This document shows, one piece after another, positions 53,977-63,977 of a stretch of 64,000 nucleotides of DNA (position 1 is its first letter; each line of letters starts with the position of its first letter). The position numbers and the translations under genes are program-made. Origin of the DNA: Aphanizomenon flos-aquae FACHB-1287 (GTDB taxonomy: Bacteria; Cyanobacteriota; Cyanobacteriia; Cyanobacteriales; Nostocaceae). Location of the stretch: positions 1-64,000 of the forward strand of contig NZ_JACJTO010000011.1 in the NCBI RefSeq assembly GCF_014698755.1, written 5' to 3'. The notes beneath the pieces were generated by a model. The model was not told the origin of the DNA. It did no database searches and saw only the letters and a list, made by a program, of their open reading frames with translations.

Positions 53977-55716
53977 ATGATTGGGCAAACATTACGACAG
54001 CGTTATAAAATTACCAAGGAGTTAGGAAAAGAGGGGATTGGCAAAACCTATTTAGCTGAGTACCCGGTTGATTTGCCTGTTACTCCTCAGTATCACTGTG
54101 TTATTAAAGAACTTATCAAACCCTGGAAACCAGATTTAGATCCATTAGATACAGAAGAAAGGTTTAAAAAGGAAGCGGCAGTTTTATTTACTTTGGGAAA
54201 AAACCATGCCCAAATTCCTGAACTGTATGATTTTTTTGAGGAAAATAAAAAATTTTATCTTGTTCAAGAGTACATTCATGGACAAGATTTGAGTTATGAA
54301 ATAAGTTCGGGTCAAAAATGGAGTGAGGTTGAGGTAATTAAATTTTTGGAAGAAATTTTAGAAGTGCTAACTTTTCTCCATGAACAAAATGTTATTCACC
54401 GAGATATTCAACCATTAAATTTAATACGCCGTTATTCTGATAATAAACTGGTTTTGATTGACTTTGCAGTATTTAAAGAAATCAGCACTTTGGAAGTGAA
54501 TGCTCAAGGAAAAATAACTAGTGCTATTCCTATTGGTACTCCCGGTTATATGCCAAATGAACAGTTTAATGGATATCCTCAATTATGCAGTGATATTTAT
54601 GCTCTGGGGATGACAGCAATTCAAGCAATAACTGGATTATCACCTCAGGAATTAGGAAGAGATACCAACACATTAGAGGTTATTTGGAGAGAAGAAGCTC
54701 AAATAAGTGAAGCATTGGCAGATATCCTCACCAAGATGGTTAGATATCATTACAAAGATAGATATACAGATGCTCATGAAACTTTACAAACTTTAAAACA
54801 AGCTGGGTTATTTTCAGAATTTTCTGCCACCTCACTACACCCAATTAAGATTGATGACAAGTATGGCTATATAGACCAGACAGGAAGGGTAGTTATTCAA
54901 CCCCAATTTGATAGTGCTAGGAATTTTTCTGGAGGTATGGCAGTTATCCAAATGGGTAAAAAGTATGGTTTTATTGATAAAAAAGGGTATCTAGTCATAC
55001 CACATCAATTTGATATTGCTTGGAATTTTTCTGAAGGTTTAGCCATGGTAAAGATAGACAATGAATATGGCTATATTAACAAAAGTGGGCAGTTATTTAT
55101 ACCACATCAATTTGATTTTGCTGAGAACTTTTCCGAAGGTTTAGCTATGGTGAAAATAGATAATAAACATGGCTATATTGGCAAAAGTGGACAGTTTGTG
55201 ATCCCTCCTCAATTTGATATTGCTTTGAACTTTTCCGAAGGTTTAGCAATGGTAAATCTGGATGAAAAATATGGTTATATTGGCAAAAGTGGACAGTTTG
55301 TCATCCCTCCTCAATTTGATGATGCTTTGAGTTTTTTAGAAGGTTTAGCCATGGTGAAGATAGATAATAAATATGGCTATATTAACAAAACTGGACAGTT
55401 TATGATCCCACCTCAATTTGATTTTGCTGAGAATTTTTCTGAAGGTCTAGCAATAGTTATGATCAATGAAAAATGGGGCTATATTGGCAAAAGTGGACAG
55501 TTTATGATTCCACCTCAATTCGATTTTGCTTGGAACTTTTCCGAGGGTTTAGCATCTGTTGAGATAGACAATAAATATGGCTATATTGACAAAAGTGGAC
55601 AGTTTATGATTCCACCTCAATTTGATATTGCTGGGTACTTTTTTGAAGGTATCGCAATGGTAAAAATTGGCGAACAAGAACGTTATATAGATAAGAAAGG
55701 AAGGTTTATTTATTAG
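53977..55716 (+). CDS. Ser/Thr protein kinase-like protein with WG repeats
   Basis: A 579-residue protein; ATG 53977 is chosen (MIGQTLRQRYKI is the typical start), and 53971 is close. The kinase domain (residues 1-280) has ELGKEGIGKTYLAEY, Lys in CVIKELI, HRDIQPLNLI where the usual Lys of HRDxKxxN is Gln, and DFA in place of DFG. After a linker come eight WG-type repeats of 34 residues (for example YGYINKSGQLFIPHQFDFAE) and a ninth, truncated one. WG repeats are ligand- or protein-binding beta units. The altered loops suggest reduced or absent kinase activity. Confidence 0.82.
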   Translation: MIGQTLRQRYKITKELGKEGIGKTYLAEYPVDLPVTPQYHCVIKELIKPWKPDLDPLDTEERFKKEAAVLFTLGKNHAQIPELYDFFEENKKFYLVQEYIHGQDLSYEISSGQKWSEVEVIKFLEEILEVLTFLHEQNVIHRDIQPLNLIRRYSDNKLVLIDFAVFKEISTLEVNAQGKITSAIPIGTPGYMPNEQFNGYPQLCSDIYALGMTAIQAITGLSPQELGRDTNTLEVIWREEAQISEALADILTKMVRYHYKDRYTDAHETLQTLKQAGLFSEFSATSLHPIKIDDKYGYIDQTGRVVIQPQFDSARNFSGGMAVIQMGKKYGFIDKKGYLVIPHQFDIAWNFSEGLAMVKIDNEYGYINKSGQLFIPHQFDFAENFSEGLAMVKIDNKHGYIGKSGQFVIPPQFDIALNFSEGLAMVNLDEKYGYIGKSGQFVIPPQFDDALSFLEGLAMVKIDNKYGYINKTGQFMIPPQFDFAENFSEGLAIVMINEKWGYIGKSGQFMIPPQFDFAWNFSEGLASVEIDNKYGYIDKSGQFMIPPQFDIAGYFFEGIAMVKIGEQERYIDKKGRFIY

Positions 55717-55764
55717 TTGATAAATTAAAAGTTTTTGTGAATAGGACTTACGCAAAATATTCCT

Positions 55765-56030
55765 CAAGCCCTTAATTGATAATGTTTCAATAGCCGGATG
55801 ATCGGGCGTAGTAACTTTTGTTGTTCTTGCAGGTTACTATACCCATCTTTTTTAGGAAGACACCACACCAGCATTTTTAGGGTAATTAATTGTGTACTGC
55901 TGAGGTACTTGGATAGGATTGGTTGATAGTGTTAATTTGATGAGACCATTCTTGTAATCCCCTCAAGAAATTCAGATTTTTGAGGATTGAATGATTTTCT
56001 GAATAATTTCGTACCAATTCAGAAGGTTTT
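55765..56030 (-). pseudogene. frameshifted coding remnant of unknown family
   Basis: On the minus strand pieces in different frames read IAKNLLNWYEIIQKIIQSSKI, then LQEWSHQINTINQSYP, then WCLPKKDGYSNLQEQQKLLRP. The style is protein-like, but the family is not recognised; it may be an IS or phage relic. GACTTACGCAA, common at cyanobacterial IS ends, is at 55745-55755. Confidence 0.3.
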
Positions 56031-56080
56031 TGGCAATTAATCCAGTCAAAATTTAAACAGCATAACTAATGGCATCTTGT

Positions 56081-56108
56081 TGTGGGGTGGGCATCTTGCC
56101 TGCCCATT
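56081..56108. repeat. TGTGGGGTGGGCATC dispersed repeat fragment
   Basis: TTGTGGGGTGGGCATCTTGCC, then TGCCC, matches the core of the 47658-48085 duplication (CTTGTGGGGT, GCATCCCTGCCCGCCC). It lies directly before the psaB terminator. Confidence 0.5.
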
Positions 56109-56109
56109 A

Positions 56110-56144
56110 AAAAAAATCCCCCACCTCATGACAGGGGATTTTTA
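56110..56144 (-). terminator. terminator of psaB
   Basis: AAAAATCCCC (56112-56121) and GGGGATTTTT (56134-56143) form a strong hairpin with T runs on both strands. It lies 25 bp past the psaB stop and could act in both directions. Confidence 0.85.
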
Positions 56145-56168
56145 ATTATCTACAACCAGTAGTTAAGA

Positions 56169-58400
56169 TCAACCGAACTTACCAGCAGTAGAAGCAATGA
56201 GGAACGCTGCATAGGTAACGATGTAGCCAATAGTGAAGTGAGCTAAACCAACCACACGAGCTTGAACAATCGAGAGAGCAACGGGCTTATCCTTCCAGCG
56301 AACCAAGTTAGCTAAAGGAGTACGTTCGTGCGCCCAAACCAAGGTTTCGATTAACTCTTGCCAGTAACCTCTCCAAGAGATGAGGAACATGAAACCAGTA
56401 GCCCAGACTAGGTGTCCGAAGAGGAACATCCAAGCCCAAACAGACAAGTTATTCATGCCGTAGGGGTTGTAACCGTTAATCAACTGAGCAGAGTTAGCCC
56501 AGAGGTAATCACGGAACCAGCCCATGAGGTAGGTAGAGTTTTCGTTGAACTGAGCAACGTTACCTTGCCAAATACCTAAATGTTTCCAGTGCCAGTAGAA
56601 GGTTACCCAACCAATGGTATTCAACATCCAGAACATAGACAGGTAGAAAGAGTCCCATGCGGAGATATCGCAAGTACCGCCACGGCCTGGACCGTCGCAG
56701 GGGAACGCATAACCGAAGTCCTTTTTATCGGGCATCAGTTTAGAACCACGAGCATCCAAAGCACCCTTAACGAGTACCAAGGTGGTGGTGTGGATAGCCA
56801 AAGCGAAAGCGTGGTGAACCAAGAAGTCGCCAGGTCCAATGGTCAGGAACAAGGAATTTGTGCCTGAGTTGATGGCATCTAACCAGCCAGACAACCAAAC
56901 GTTACCAGCATTGGGGTAAGCGGTGTAAGCAATACTGTCGGGGTTAGACAACAGTACATTCAAGCCATACAAAGCTTTACCTTGGGCAGCTTGGATGAAT
57001 TGAGCAAATACTGGCTCAATCAAGATTTGTTTTTCAGGAGTACCGAAGGCCACAACTACGTCGTTGTGAACGTACAAGCCCAAGGTGTGGAAGCCTAAGA
57101 AGAGAGATACCCAGCTAAGGTGGGAAATGATCGCTTCTTTGTGCTGTAACATCCGGTCAAGAACGTTACCTTTGTTTTGTTCGGGGTCGTAGTCACGAAC
57201 CCAGAAGATTGCCGCGTGAGCAAAAGCACCAACCATCAAGAAACCAGCGATGTACTGGTGGTGGGTATACAATGCTGCCTGTGTGGTGTAATCCTTAGCG
57301 ATGAAAGCATAAGGAGGCAGAGCGTACATATGCTGCGCTACCAAGGAACAAATAGTTCCCAAAGATGCCAAAGCTAATGACAACTGGAAGTGCAGGGAGT
57401 TGTTGATGGTGTCGTAAAGACCTTGGTGGGGCAGGTTGAACTGACCTTCGCTCTTGCTACCGGGAATTAAACCGGATTTGGAGTTCAGCATTTCTTTGAT
57501 GCTGTGACCAATTCCGAAGTTAGTCCGGTACATATGACCAGCGATGATGAACAAAACTGCGATCGCCAAGTGGTGGTGAGCCATGTCAGTCAACCACAAG
57601 GATTCTGTTTGGGGGTGGAAACCGCCCAAGAAGGTCAGAATCGCAGTCCCAGCACCGGTGGAAGTACCAAATAAATGGCCAGCGGTGTCAGGGTTTTGAG
57701 CGTAAACGCCCCAGTTACCTGTGAAGAAAGGAGTTAAACCTGCTGGATGGGGAGCTACACTTAAGAAGTTATCCCAACCTACGTGAATACCACGAGATTC
57801 AGGAATGGCGACGTGAACCAAGTGACCAGTCCAAGCTAAGGAGCTAACACCGAACAAACCAGCGAGGTGGTGATTCAGACGGGGTTCAGCGCTCTTGAAC
57901 CAAGATAGACTAGGACGAAACTTGGGTTGTAAATGTAACCAACCAGCAAATAGGAACAATGCCGCCAACAGGAGCAAACCAACGGAACCAGTATATAGTT
58001 CGCTGTTTGTCCGCATCCCGATGGTGTACCACCAGTGATAAACACCGGAGTAAGCGATGTTTACGGGGTTGCTTGCACCAGCTTGGGTGAAAGCTTCAAT
58101 TGCTGCTTCACCGAAGTGAGGGTCCCAAATTGCATGGGCAATGGGACGGACGTGAAGGGGATCTTTAATCCACTGTTCAAAGTTACCTTGCCAGGCTACG
58201 TGGAACAGGAGGCTGGATGCCCACAGGAAGATGATTGCCAAGTGACCGAAGTGCGTAGCGAAAATCTTTTGGTAAAGATTCTCTTCCGTCATGCCATCGT
58301 GGCTTTCAAAGTCGTTGCCTGTAGCGATCGCATACCAAATCCGACGAGTAGTCGGGTCCTGTGCGAGATCCTGGCTAAATTTTGGAAATTTTGTTGCCAT
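56169..58400 (-). CDS. psaB: photosystem I P700 apoprotein A2
   Basis: A 743-residue thylakoid protein with eleven membrane helices; with PsaA it binds P700, chlorophylls, phylloquinone and the 4Fe-4S centre Fx. The Fx loop [12 protein letters not shown] holds two of the four ligating cysteines; the rest come from Psa[17 protein letters not shown] is the expected N-terminus. It lies 120 bp downstream of psaA in the classical psaAB operon, and an unusual hairpin fills part of the gap. Its codon use reflects high expression. Confidence 0.98.
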   Translation of the reverse strand: MATKFPKFSQDLAQDPTTRRIWYAIATGNDFESHDGMTEENLYQKIFATHFGHLAIIFLWASSLLFHVAWQGNFEQWIKDPLHVRPIAHAIWDPHFGEAAIEAFTQAGASNPVNIAYSGVYHWWYTIGMRTNSELYTGSVGLLLLAALFLFAGWLHLQPKFRPSLSWFKSAEPRLNHHLAGLFGVSSLAWTGHLVHVAIPESRGIHVGWDNFLSVAPHPAGLTPFFTGNWGVYAQNPDTAGHLFGTSTGAGTAILTFLGGFHPQTESLWLTDMAHHHLAIAVLFIIAGHMYRTNFGIGHSIKEMLNSKSGLIPGSKSEGQFNLPHQGLYDTINNSLHFQLSLALASLGTICSLVAQHMYALPPYAFIAKDYTTQAALYTHHQYIAGFLMVGAFAHAAIFWVRDYDPEQNKGNVLDRMLQHKEAIISHLSWVSLFLGFHTLGLYVHNDVVVAFGTPEKQILIEPVFAQFIQAAQGKALYGLNVLLSNPDSIAYTAYPNAGNVWLSGWLDAINSGTNSLFLTIGPGDFLVHHAFALAIHTTTLVLVKGALDARGSKLMPDKKDFGYAFPCDGPGRGGTCDISAWDSFYLSMFWMLNTIGWVTFYWHWKHLGIWQGNVAQFNENSTYLMGWFRDYLWANSAQLINGYNPYGMNNLSVWAWMFLFGHLVWATGFMFLISWRGYWQELIETLVWAHERTPLANLVRWKDKPVALSIVQARVVGLAHFTIGYIVTYAAFLIASTAGKFG

Positions 58401-58459
58401 AGGTGTGATCTGTCCTCTGACCTTTAGCCATTATTTGTCAGCAAAATTTTAGATTCTAG

Positions 58460-58509
58460 ATTTTGGATTTTGGATTGAATCTAAAATCTTAGAATCCAAA
58501 ACCCAAAAT
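58460..58509 (-). promoter_or_regulatory. psaA-psaB intercistronic hairpin
   Basis: ATTTTGGATTTTGGATT (58460-58476) pairs with AATCCAAAACCCAAAAT (58493-58509), 17 bp arms with one mismatch. It could stabilise psaA mRNA or modulate the psaB level. The stem is made of repeated TTTTGGAT units like those near 22990. Confidence 0.6.
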
Positions 58510-58520
58510 TCTACTGATTT

Positions 58521-60779
58521 TTATCCTACTGAGAGGATGTGTGCGTGGAAGAATGCCCAAGTGGTGGCAATTCCTCCTAATAGGTAGTGAGCCACACCTA
58601 CAGCCCGACCTTGAGTGATGCTCAGTGCGCGAGGCTGAATTGTTGGGGCTACTTTCAGTTTATTGTGCGCCCAAACGATGGACTCAATTAGTTCTTGCCA
58701 GTAGCCACGACCGCTGAACAGGAACATTAAGCTGAACGCCCAAATAAAGTGAGCGCCTAAGAACATGAGTCCGTAAGCGGATAACTCAGTTCCGTAGGAG
58801 TTAATTACTTGTGTAGCTTGCGCCCACAGGAAGTCACGTAACCAACCGTTGATGGTGATAGCACTTTCTGCAAAGTTGCCACCAGTAATGTGATTTACTG
58901 TACCATCTGGGTCTACTGTTCCCCAGACATCAGATTGCATCTTCCAGCTAAAGTGGAAAATTACAATTGATAGGGAGTTATACATCCAGAACAGTCCCAG
59001 GAAGATATGATCCCAACCGGAAACTTGGCAAGTACCACCACGGCCTGGACCATCGCAAGGGAATCGGAAGCCTAAGTTAGCCTTGTCTGGTATCAGACGA
59101 GAACTGCGGGCGTACAATACACCTTTGAGCAAGATGAGAACAGTAACGTGAATGGTGAATGCGTGGATGTGGTGAACCATGAAGTCCGCTGTACCCAATG
59201 TAATGGGCATCATAGCGATCTTATCGCCGATGGCAACAATTCCACCACCAAAAGCATGACTAACTACTTGGAGAGCGTTAGGTGCTGTGTTACCAGGAGC
59301 TAATGTGTGCAGGTTTTGCACCCACTGAGCAAATACTGGCTGCAATTGAATTGCGCTGTCGGAGAACATATCTTGGGGACGACCCAAAGCACGCATGGTG
59401 TCATTGTGGATGTACAAACCGAAGCTGTGGAAGCCTAAGAAAATACAAACCCAGTTAAGGTGAGAAATGATAGCGTCACGGTGACGAATCACGCGATCTA
59501 AAACGTTGTTTTGGTTAACAACAGGATCGTAATCCCGCACCATGAAGATGGCCGCGTGAGCCGCACCACCAACAATCAAGAAACCACCGATCCAAATATG
59601 GTGAGTGAAGATACACAATTGTGTTGCGTAGTCTGTCGCCAAGTAAGGATAGGGAGGCATCGCGTACATATGATGGGCGATGATGATTGTCAAGGAACCC
59701 AAGAAAGCTAGGTTAGTAGCCAATTGAGCGTGCCAAGAAGTGGTGAGGTTTTCGTAAAGACCTTTGTGACCTTCGCCAGTGAAAGGACCTTTATGAGCTT
59801 CTAGAATATCTTTGATGCTGTGACCGATACCCCAGTTGGTACGGTACATATGACCAGCAACGATGAACAGTACAGCGATCGCTAGGTGGTGATGAGAAAT
59901 ATCAGTCATCCACAAGCCGCCTGTAACTGGGTTTAAACCACCCTTAAATGTGAGGATATCAGCATAAGCTCCCCAATTTAAGGTGAAGAAAGGTGTTAAA
60001 CCACTAGCGAAACCAGGGTAAAGTTCTGCCATTTTTGCTGTATTAAACAGCAATTCATGAGGCAGAGGGATGTCCTTAGCTGCTACACCTGCATCTAACA
60101 GTTTGTTGATTGGTGCAGATACATGGATTAAGTGACCAGCCCATCCCAAAGAACCGCAGCCTAGCAACACTGATAGGTGATGATTCAGCATTGACTCCAC
60201 ATTCTGGAACCATTCCAGTTTAGGAGCGCGTTTGTGGTAGTGAAACCAGCCAGCAAATAAGAACAAGCCTGCTAATACCAAGCCGCCAATTGCAGTTACA
60301 TATAGCTGGAAGGAGCTAGTGATACCCCAGCCACGCCATACTTGGAACAAGCCAGAGGTGGTTTGAATGCCGCGGAAACCGCCGCCCATATCACCATTTA
60401 AAATGTCTTGACCAACAATAGACCAAACTGTTTGGGCGCTGGGCTTAACTCCTAATGGATCAGCCAGCCAAGCTTCGTAGTTAGAGAACTTAGCGCCGTG
60501 GAACAACATCCCGCTCAACCAGATTGCTACTACGGACAAATGACCGAAGTGAGCGGCGAATATCTTGCGGGAGATGTCTTCTAAATCGCTTGTATGTGTA
60601 TCAAAATCATGGGCGAGGGCATGGAGATCCCAAATCCAGGTTGTGGTTTTTGGGCCTCTCGATAAGGATCTGTCGAAATGTCCTGGCTTTGCCCATTTTT
60701 CAAATGAGGTAGGAACCGGATCATTGTCAACGATCACTCTTGCTTTTTTTTCCTCTCGCTCCGGAGGACTAATCGTCAT
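58521..60779 (-). CDS. psaA: photosystem I P700 apoprotein A1
   Basis: A 752-residue thylakoid protein with eleven membrane helices; it forms the photosystem I core with PsaB. The N-terminus [20 protein letters not shown], the Fx-binding [12 protein letters not shown] and the C-terminal [20 protein letters not shown] are typical of cyanobacterial PsaA. ATG 60779 follows GAGGAGGTCGA, a strong ribosome site. It is the first gene of the psaAB operon. The upstream 531 bp, shared with the lipoprotein gene, should contain its light-regulated promoter. Confidence 0.98.
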   Translation of the reverse strand: MTISPPEREEKKARVIVDNDPVPTSFEKWAKPGHFDRSLSRGPKTTTWIWDLHALAHDFDTHTSDLEDISRKIFAAHFGHLSVVAIWLSGMLFHGAKFSNYEAWLADPLGVKPSAQTVWSIVGQDILNGDMGGGFRGIQTTSGLFQVWRGWGITSSFQLYVTAIGGLVLAGLFLFAGWFHYHKRAPKLEWFQNVESMLNHHLSVLLGCGSLGWAGHLIHVSAPINKLLDAGVAAKDIPLPHELLFNTAKMAELYPGFASGLTPFFTLNWGAYADILTFKGGLNPVTGGLWMTDISHHHLAIAVLFIVAGHMYRTNWGIGHSIKDILEAHKGPFTGEGHKGLYENLTTSWHAQLATNLAFLGSLTIIIAHHMYAMPPYPYLATDYATQLCIFTHHIWIGGFLIVGGAAHAAIFMVRDYDPVVNQNNVLDRVIRHRDAIISHLNWVCIFLGFHSFGLYIHNDTMRALGRPQDMFSDSAIQLQPVFAQWVQNLHTLAPGNTAPNALQVVSHAFGGGIVAIGDKIAMMPITLGTADFMVHHIHAFTIHVTVLILLKGVLYARSSRLIPDKANLGFRFPCDGPGRGGTCQVSGWDHIFLGLFWMYNSLSIVIFHFSWKMQSDVWGTVDPDGTVNHITGGNFAESAITINGWLRDFLWAQATQVINSYGTELSAYGLMFLGAHFIWAFSLMFLFSGRGYWQELIESIVWAHNKLKVAPTIQPRALSITQGRAVGVAHYLLGGIATTWAFFHAHILSVG

Positions 60780-61310
60780 TCGACCTCCTCTCTATAAGGA
60801 ATGGGGAATCATGAATACCACCTAGAATAGCACAGTCGCTGTTTTCAGATTGCTCTGTTTTGGCGATGCGGTTGCCGTGTGGAAAAGAAAAGTTGTTTCT
60901 GTTGAATTATAGAGTCTTAACTTGCATATTGTTATAGACCTGTTAACAATAATTAAAAATAGCCAAATTTATTCTCTAGTTGGCTCTGGAAGTTACTACA
61001 CATTGTCCAAAAGTCAATAGGCTCTTCATTTAATTTACAAAGAACAACAATTGGAAAAACTTATCATTTATACGGAAAGTGGCTCAAACCCTTACTATTT
61101 AACTGTTTTTACCCAAAAGTAGCGGCATCAAAGCCAATTTCTGCCCTGAGATAAAGTCAAAAAAATCACTTATTTGTTAATGTAATCGGAGAAATGTAGG
61201 TAAATTTATAACTCTTGACATAGATTTATGCACTTAATCCATAGTCTATGATTCACAATTTGCGCGACAATGATTGAGTTAATTGTTAAAAACTATTACG
61301 GAATCAAAAC
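60780..61310. promoter_or_regulatory. divergent spacer between psaA and the lipoprotein gene
   Basis: The 531 bp contain the psaA promoter. A TATAAT on the minus strand (60906-60911) is a possible -10 box, without a clear -35. A TTGACA on the plus strand (61216-61221) may belong to the lipoprotein gene, but its -10 box is unclear. No high-light element could be placed with confidence. Confidence 0.4.
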
Positions 61311-62591
61311 ATGAACACTGGGTACAGAAAATTTTTTGAGCCACTTTTCTCGAACAAATTCCCAATTATTAAATGGTTTGTTACATTAGTTCTAATTGTA
61401 GCTTTGACTGGTTGCGTTGAGTCGGCGACTAGCAAAGAAGTATCTATAAACCCTCTTGTGAAAGCGTCACCGGCATTAGAGGTTTATGGGAAATTTTCAG
61501 AAACCTCACCACCAGATATTATCCAAGCATTACGTCCCAGTTTAGAGGGTTATCAACCCCAAGTTAGCATCCTTAGCCCCCAGGCAGATGAAATTCTCCA
61601 AGACAATATAGCTAAAGTCCGTTTACAAGTTAAGGATTTACCGATATTTAAAGACCCTCAATGGCAACTTGGACCTCATTTGCACCTAATTTTAGATAAT
61701 CAACCTTACATGGCTGTTTACGACTTAAATCAGCCAGTGGTATTATCGGATTTATCCCCTGGTACTCATACTCTCCGGGTTTTTGCTTCTCGTCCGTGGC
61801 ATGAAAGTTTTAAAAATGAAGGTGCTTATACTCAAACCACATTTCACGTTTTGACGAAAACTGAGGAAAATAACCCAGATTCTCAATTACCTCTACTTAC
61901 TTACAGTCGTCCTAATGGTAGTTATGGTGCAGAACCAATTATGCTGGATTTCTACCTAACTAATGCACCACTACATGATGTTGCTGAAACTAATCCTGAC
62001 GACACCATGAGTAATTGGCGCATTCGTAGTACAGTTAATGGTGAAAGTTTTATTATTGACCGTTGGCAACCAATTTATCTGAAAGGGTTTAAACCTGGTA
62101 AAACTTTGGTACAATTGGAATTCCTAGATAATCAGGGACAACCTGTAATTAATGCCTTTAATACCACTGTCAGATTAATTAATTACGAACCTAATGGTCA
62201 GGATACTTTATCAAAAATTGTCAGGGGGGAGTTGACAGCAGATGAAGTTCGTGGGATTGTAGACCCTAATTATGCCTCGAAGATTCCCGCTATTGAATCT
62301 ACTCCTACAGCAATTCCAGCAGTAAAGGTCGAAAAACAGCCAATTCCTGAAGTTGAAATTCCTGAAATTATCCCAACTCCAGAAGTAAAGATCGAAAAAC
62401 AGCCAATTCCTGAAGTTGAAATTCCTGAAATTATCCCAACTCCAGCAGTAAAAGTCGAAAAACAGCCAATTCCTGAAGCTGAAATTCCTGAAATTACCCC
62501 AACTCCAGAAACAGAAGTAATAGAAACAAAAGAGTCAAATTTGGATAAAATAGATACAGGTTCAGCTAACCAATCTCAAATTCAAGAATAA
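61311..62591 (+). CDS. lipoprotein with C-terminal Pro/Glu-rich repeats
   Basis: A 426-residue exported lipoprotein. A basic N-terminus is followed by a hydrophobic core and the lipobox LTGC near residue 35. The central part has beta-rich segments, including LGPHLHLILDNQPYMAVYDL and LSDLSPGTHTLRVFASRPWHES, an Ig-like or CHRD-like look, but the family is unnamed to me. The C-terminal residues 337-402 are three copies of a 22-residue unit (AVKVEKQPIPEVEIPEIIPTPE), probably a rigid spacer through the peptidoglycan. It abuts the convergent glutaminase gene without a gap. Confidence 0.75.
   Translation: MNTGYRKFFEPLFSNKFPIIKWFVTLVLIVALTGCVESATSKEVSINPLVKASPALEVYGKFSETSPPDIIQALRPSLEGYQPQVSILSPQADEILQDNIAKVRLQVKDLPIFKDPQWQLGPHLHLILDNQPYMAVYDLNQPVVLSDLSPGTHTLRVFASRPWHESFKNEGAYTQTTFHVLTKTEENNPDSQLPLLTYSRPNGSYGAEPIMLDFYLTNAPLHDVAETNPDDTMSNWRIRSTVNGESFIIDRWQPIYLKGFKPGKTLVQLEFLDNQGQPVINAFNTTVRLINYEPNGQDTLSKIVRGELTADEVRGIVDPNYASKIPAIESTPTAIPAVKVEKQPIPEVEIPEIIPTPEVKIEKQPIPEVEIPEIIPTPAVKVEKQPIPEAEIPEITPTPETEVIETKESNLDKIDTGSANQSQIQE
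62319..62516 (+). repeat. three 66-bp tandem repeats in the lipoprotein gene
   Basis: Units at 62319-62384, 62385-62450 and 62451-62516 code for 22 residues each (Pro/Glu/Ile/Val-rich). The copies are almost identical at DNA level, so they arose recently by unequal recombination. Confidence 0.85.
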
Positions 62592-63551
62592 TTAACAAAA
62601 AATACTCAATTGCAACTTTTGAGATATAGTTTCCATTAGTGCCAAACCAGCTACAGGATTACCTACAATATCTAGAGCAGGACTGTAGCTGGCTATTGTT
62701 CCCTGATTTGGTATTATTGTCAAAAGTCCACCGCCAATACCTGATTTTATCGGTAAACCAATTTTCACAGCATACTCAGCGGACGCTTCATATAAGCCGC
62801 AAGTTAACATAACGGTGTTCACAATTTGACGGTGTTGATTTTTAATAAAATCGCTTGTACAAGTTAATATATTTCCTAGTTTAGCTAAATCTTCTACCCG
62901 TCCAGATATACAGCATATTTGTTCATAAGCATCAAGAGATAATTCAATATTCTTTAAATTTCCGGTTTTGTAAAGGTAGTGAGTAATATCTATATTTATC
63001 TGAGAACGATTAATGCGAACTGAATTTAGAATATCTGCATCTATATATAATTGAGTACCTGCTAATTCATTTAACCATTTACAAAACAATTGTGTACAAT
63101 CAATTCCATTGTCTCCTGGTAACTTCTCAGCGAGAGTAATAGCACCACTATTAATCATGGGGTTGCGAGGATATCCATTATCTGCTATTAATTGCGTTAA
63201 AGAATTAAAAGGCGCGTCCGATGGTTTTACCCCAACCCATTGTAAAACCTTTTCTGCTCCGTAATGTTCGAGTAGGTATAGTAGCGAAAATGGTTTTATC
63301 ACACTCATGAAAGGAAATATACAATCCGTATCTCCGAGACTATAATTTTCTCCCGCTTTACAAATTATATGAACAGCAAACCAGTTAGGATTAGCTACAG
63401 CGAGTTGAGGAATGCGTTTAATAACTTCTCCGTGTAGTGATTGGGTTTTAGCTTGTTCTACCCACTTAGATAAATTATGTATATTAATGCTTTTTATTCC
63501 TAGCAAAAGCCCAAACCTCAAATTATAATAGTAAGGTAGACTGATCAACAA
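62592..63551 (-). CDS. glsA: glutaminase (serine-dependent, GlsA family)
   Basis: A 319-residue beta-lactamase-like-fold glutaminase that converts L-glutamine to glutamate and ammonia. Signs are FPFMSVIKPF (catalytic Ser and Lys, S-x-x-K), NPMINSGAI, a Tyr in the DAYEQICCISGRVEDLAKLGN region and GIGGGLLTIIPNQGTIASYSP near the end. No ATG is present in the first 70 residues; the frame opens with TTG 63551, and a later TTG (near residue 16) is also possible. The natural start is therefore unsure. The gene ends against the lipoprotein gene. Confidence 0.88.
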   Translation of the reverse strand: MLISLPYYYNLRFGLLLGIKSINIHNLSKWVEQAKTQSLHGEVIKRIPQLAVANPNWFAVHIICKAGENYSLGDTDCIFPFMSVIKPFSLLYLLEHYGAEKVLQWVGVKPSDAPFNSLTQLIADNGYPRNPMINSGAITLAEKLPGDNGIDCTQLFCKWLNELAGTQLYIDADILNSVRINRSQINIDITHYLYKTGNLKNIELSLDAYEQICCISGRVEDLAKLGNILTCTSDFIKNQHRQIVNTVMLTCGLYEASAEYAVKIGLPIKSGIGGGLLTIIPNQGTIASYSPALDIVGNPVAGLALMETISQKLQLSIFC

Positions 63552-63611
63552 CCAAGTTGTCGGAAAAGATAAATTGGTTTATTTCCATAATGACAAGGTT
63601 TTTAACAGTAC

Positions 63612-63977
63612 ATGAACAAAAGATTTATTTTAACTTTGATTTCTAGCCCCGTATTGTTCACATCCATGATATCTATGGTAATGATAGCTAGACCTGCTCA
63701 TGCTAGTCAAACAGTTGACACTTCTGGAACTCATCTATCTTGTGTTATGTCTCCCCATTCTGCAAGTCTGAAACAGGTATGTATGCAAGTAAGTAATACT
63801 CCTCCCTCAGTTGCAAAAGAACCCATACAAATAGCACAAGCACAAATAAATAATCCCAAAGAATTAGAATTTTCTGATGCAGAAAGTGATCTAGCTATCA
63901 AGTTATTTGGCTGTGATTGCCCTGTTTGTATCAATGCTGCTCGGCAATTGAATGGTTCAGCACCTTTACCAGTTTAA
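63612..63977 (+). CDS. small exported protein of unknown function
   Basis: A 121-residue protein with a clear signal peptide (residues 1-31, hydrophobic core LISSPVLFTSMISMVMIA, cleavage near AHA-SQ). The mature part ends in SDLAIKLFGCDCPVCINAARQLNG, with a CDCPVC cysteine cluster that might bind metal or form disulfides. I do not recognise a family. It is divergent from the glutaminase gene. Start: ATG 63612. Confidence 0.7.
   Translation: MNKRFILTLISSPVLFTSMISMVMIARPAHASQTVDTSGTHLSCVMSPHSASLKQVCMQVSNTPPSVAKEPIQIAQAQINNPKELEFSDAESDLAIKLFGCDCPVCINAARQLNGSAPLPV

Noticed and set aside
53977-55716. 102-bp repeats as a possible CRISPR array
   Set aside because: The repeats are contiguous, protein-coding and have no spacers; they are WG repeats.
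56580-60825. Several open frames of 62-130 codons opposite psaA and psaB
   Set aside because: They are antisense shadows of highly conserved photosystem genes.
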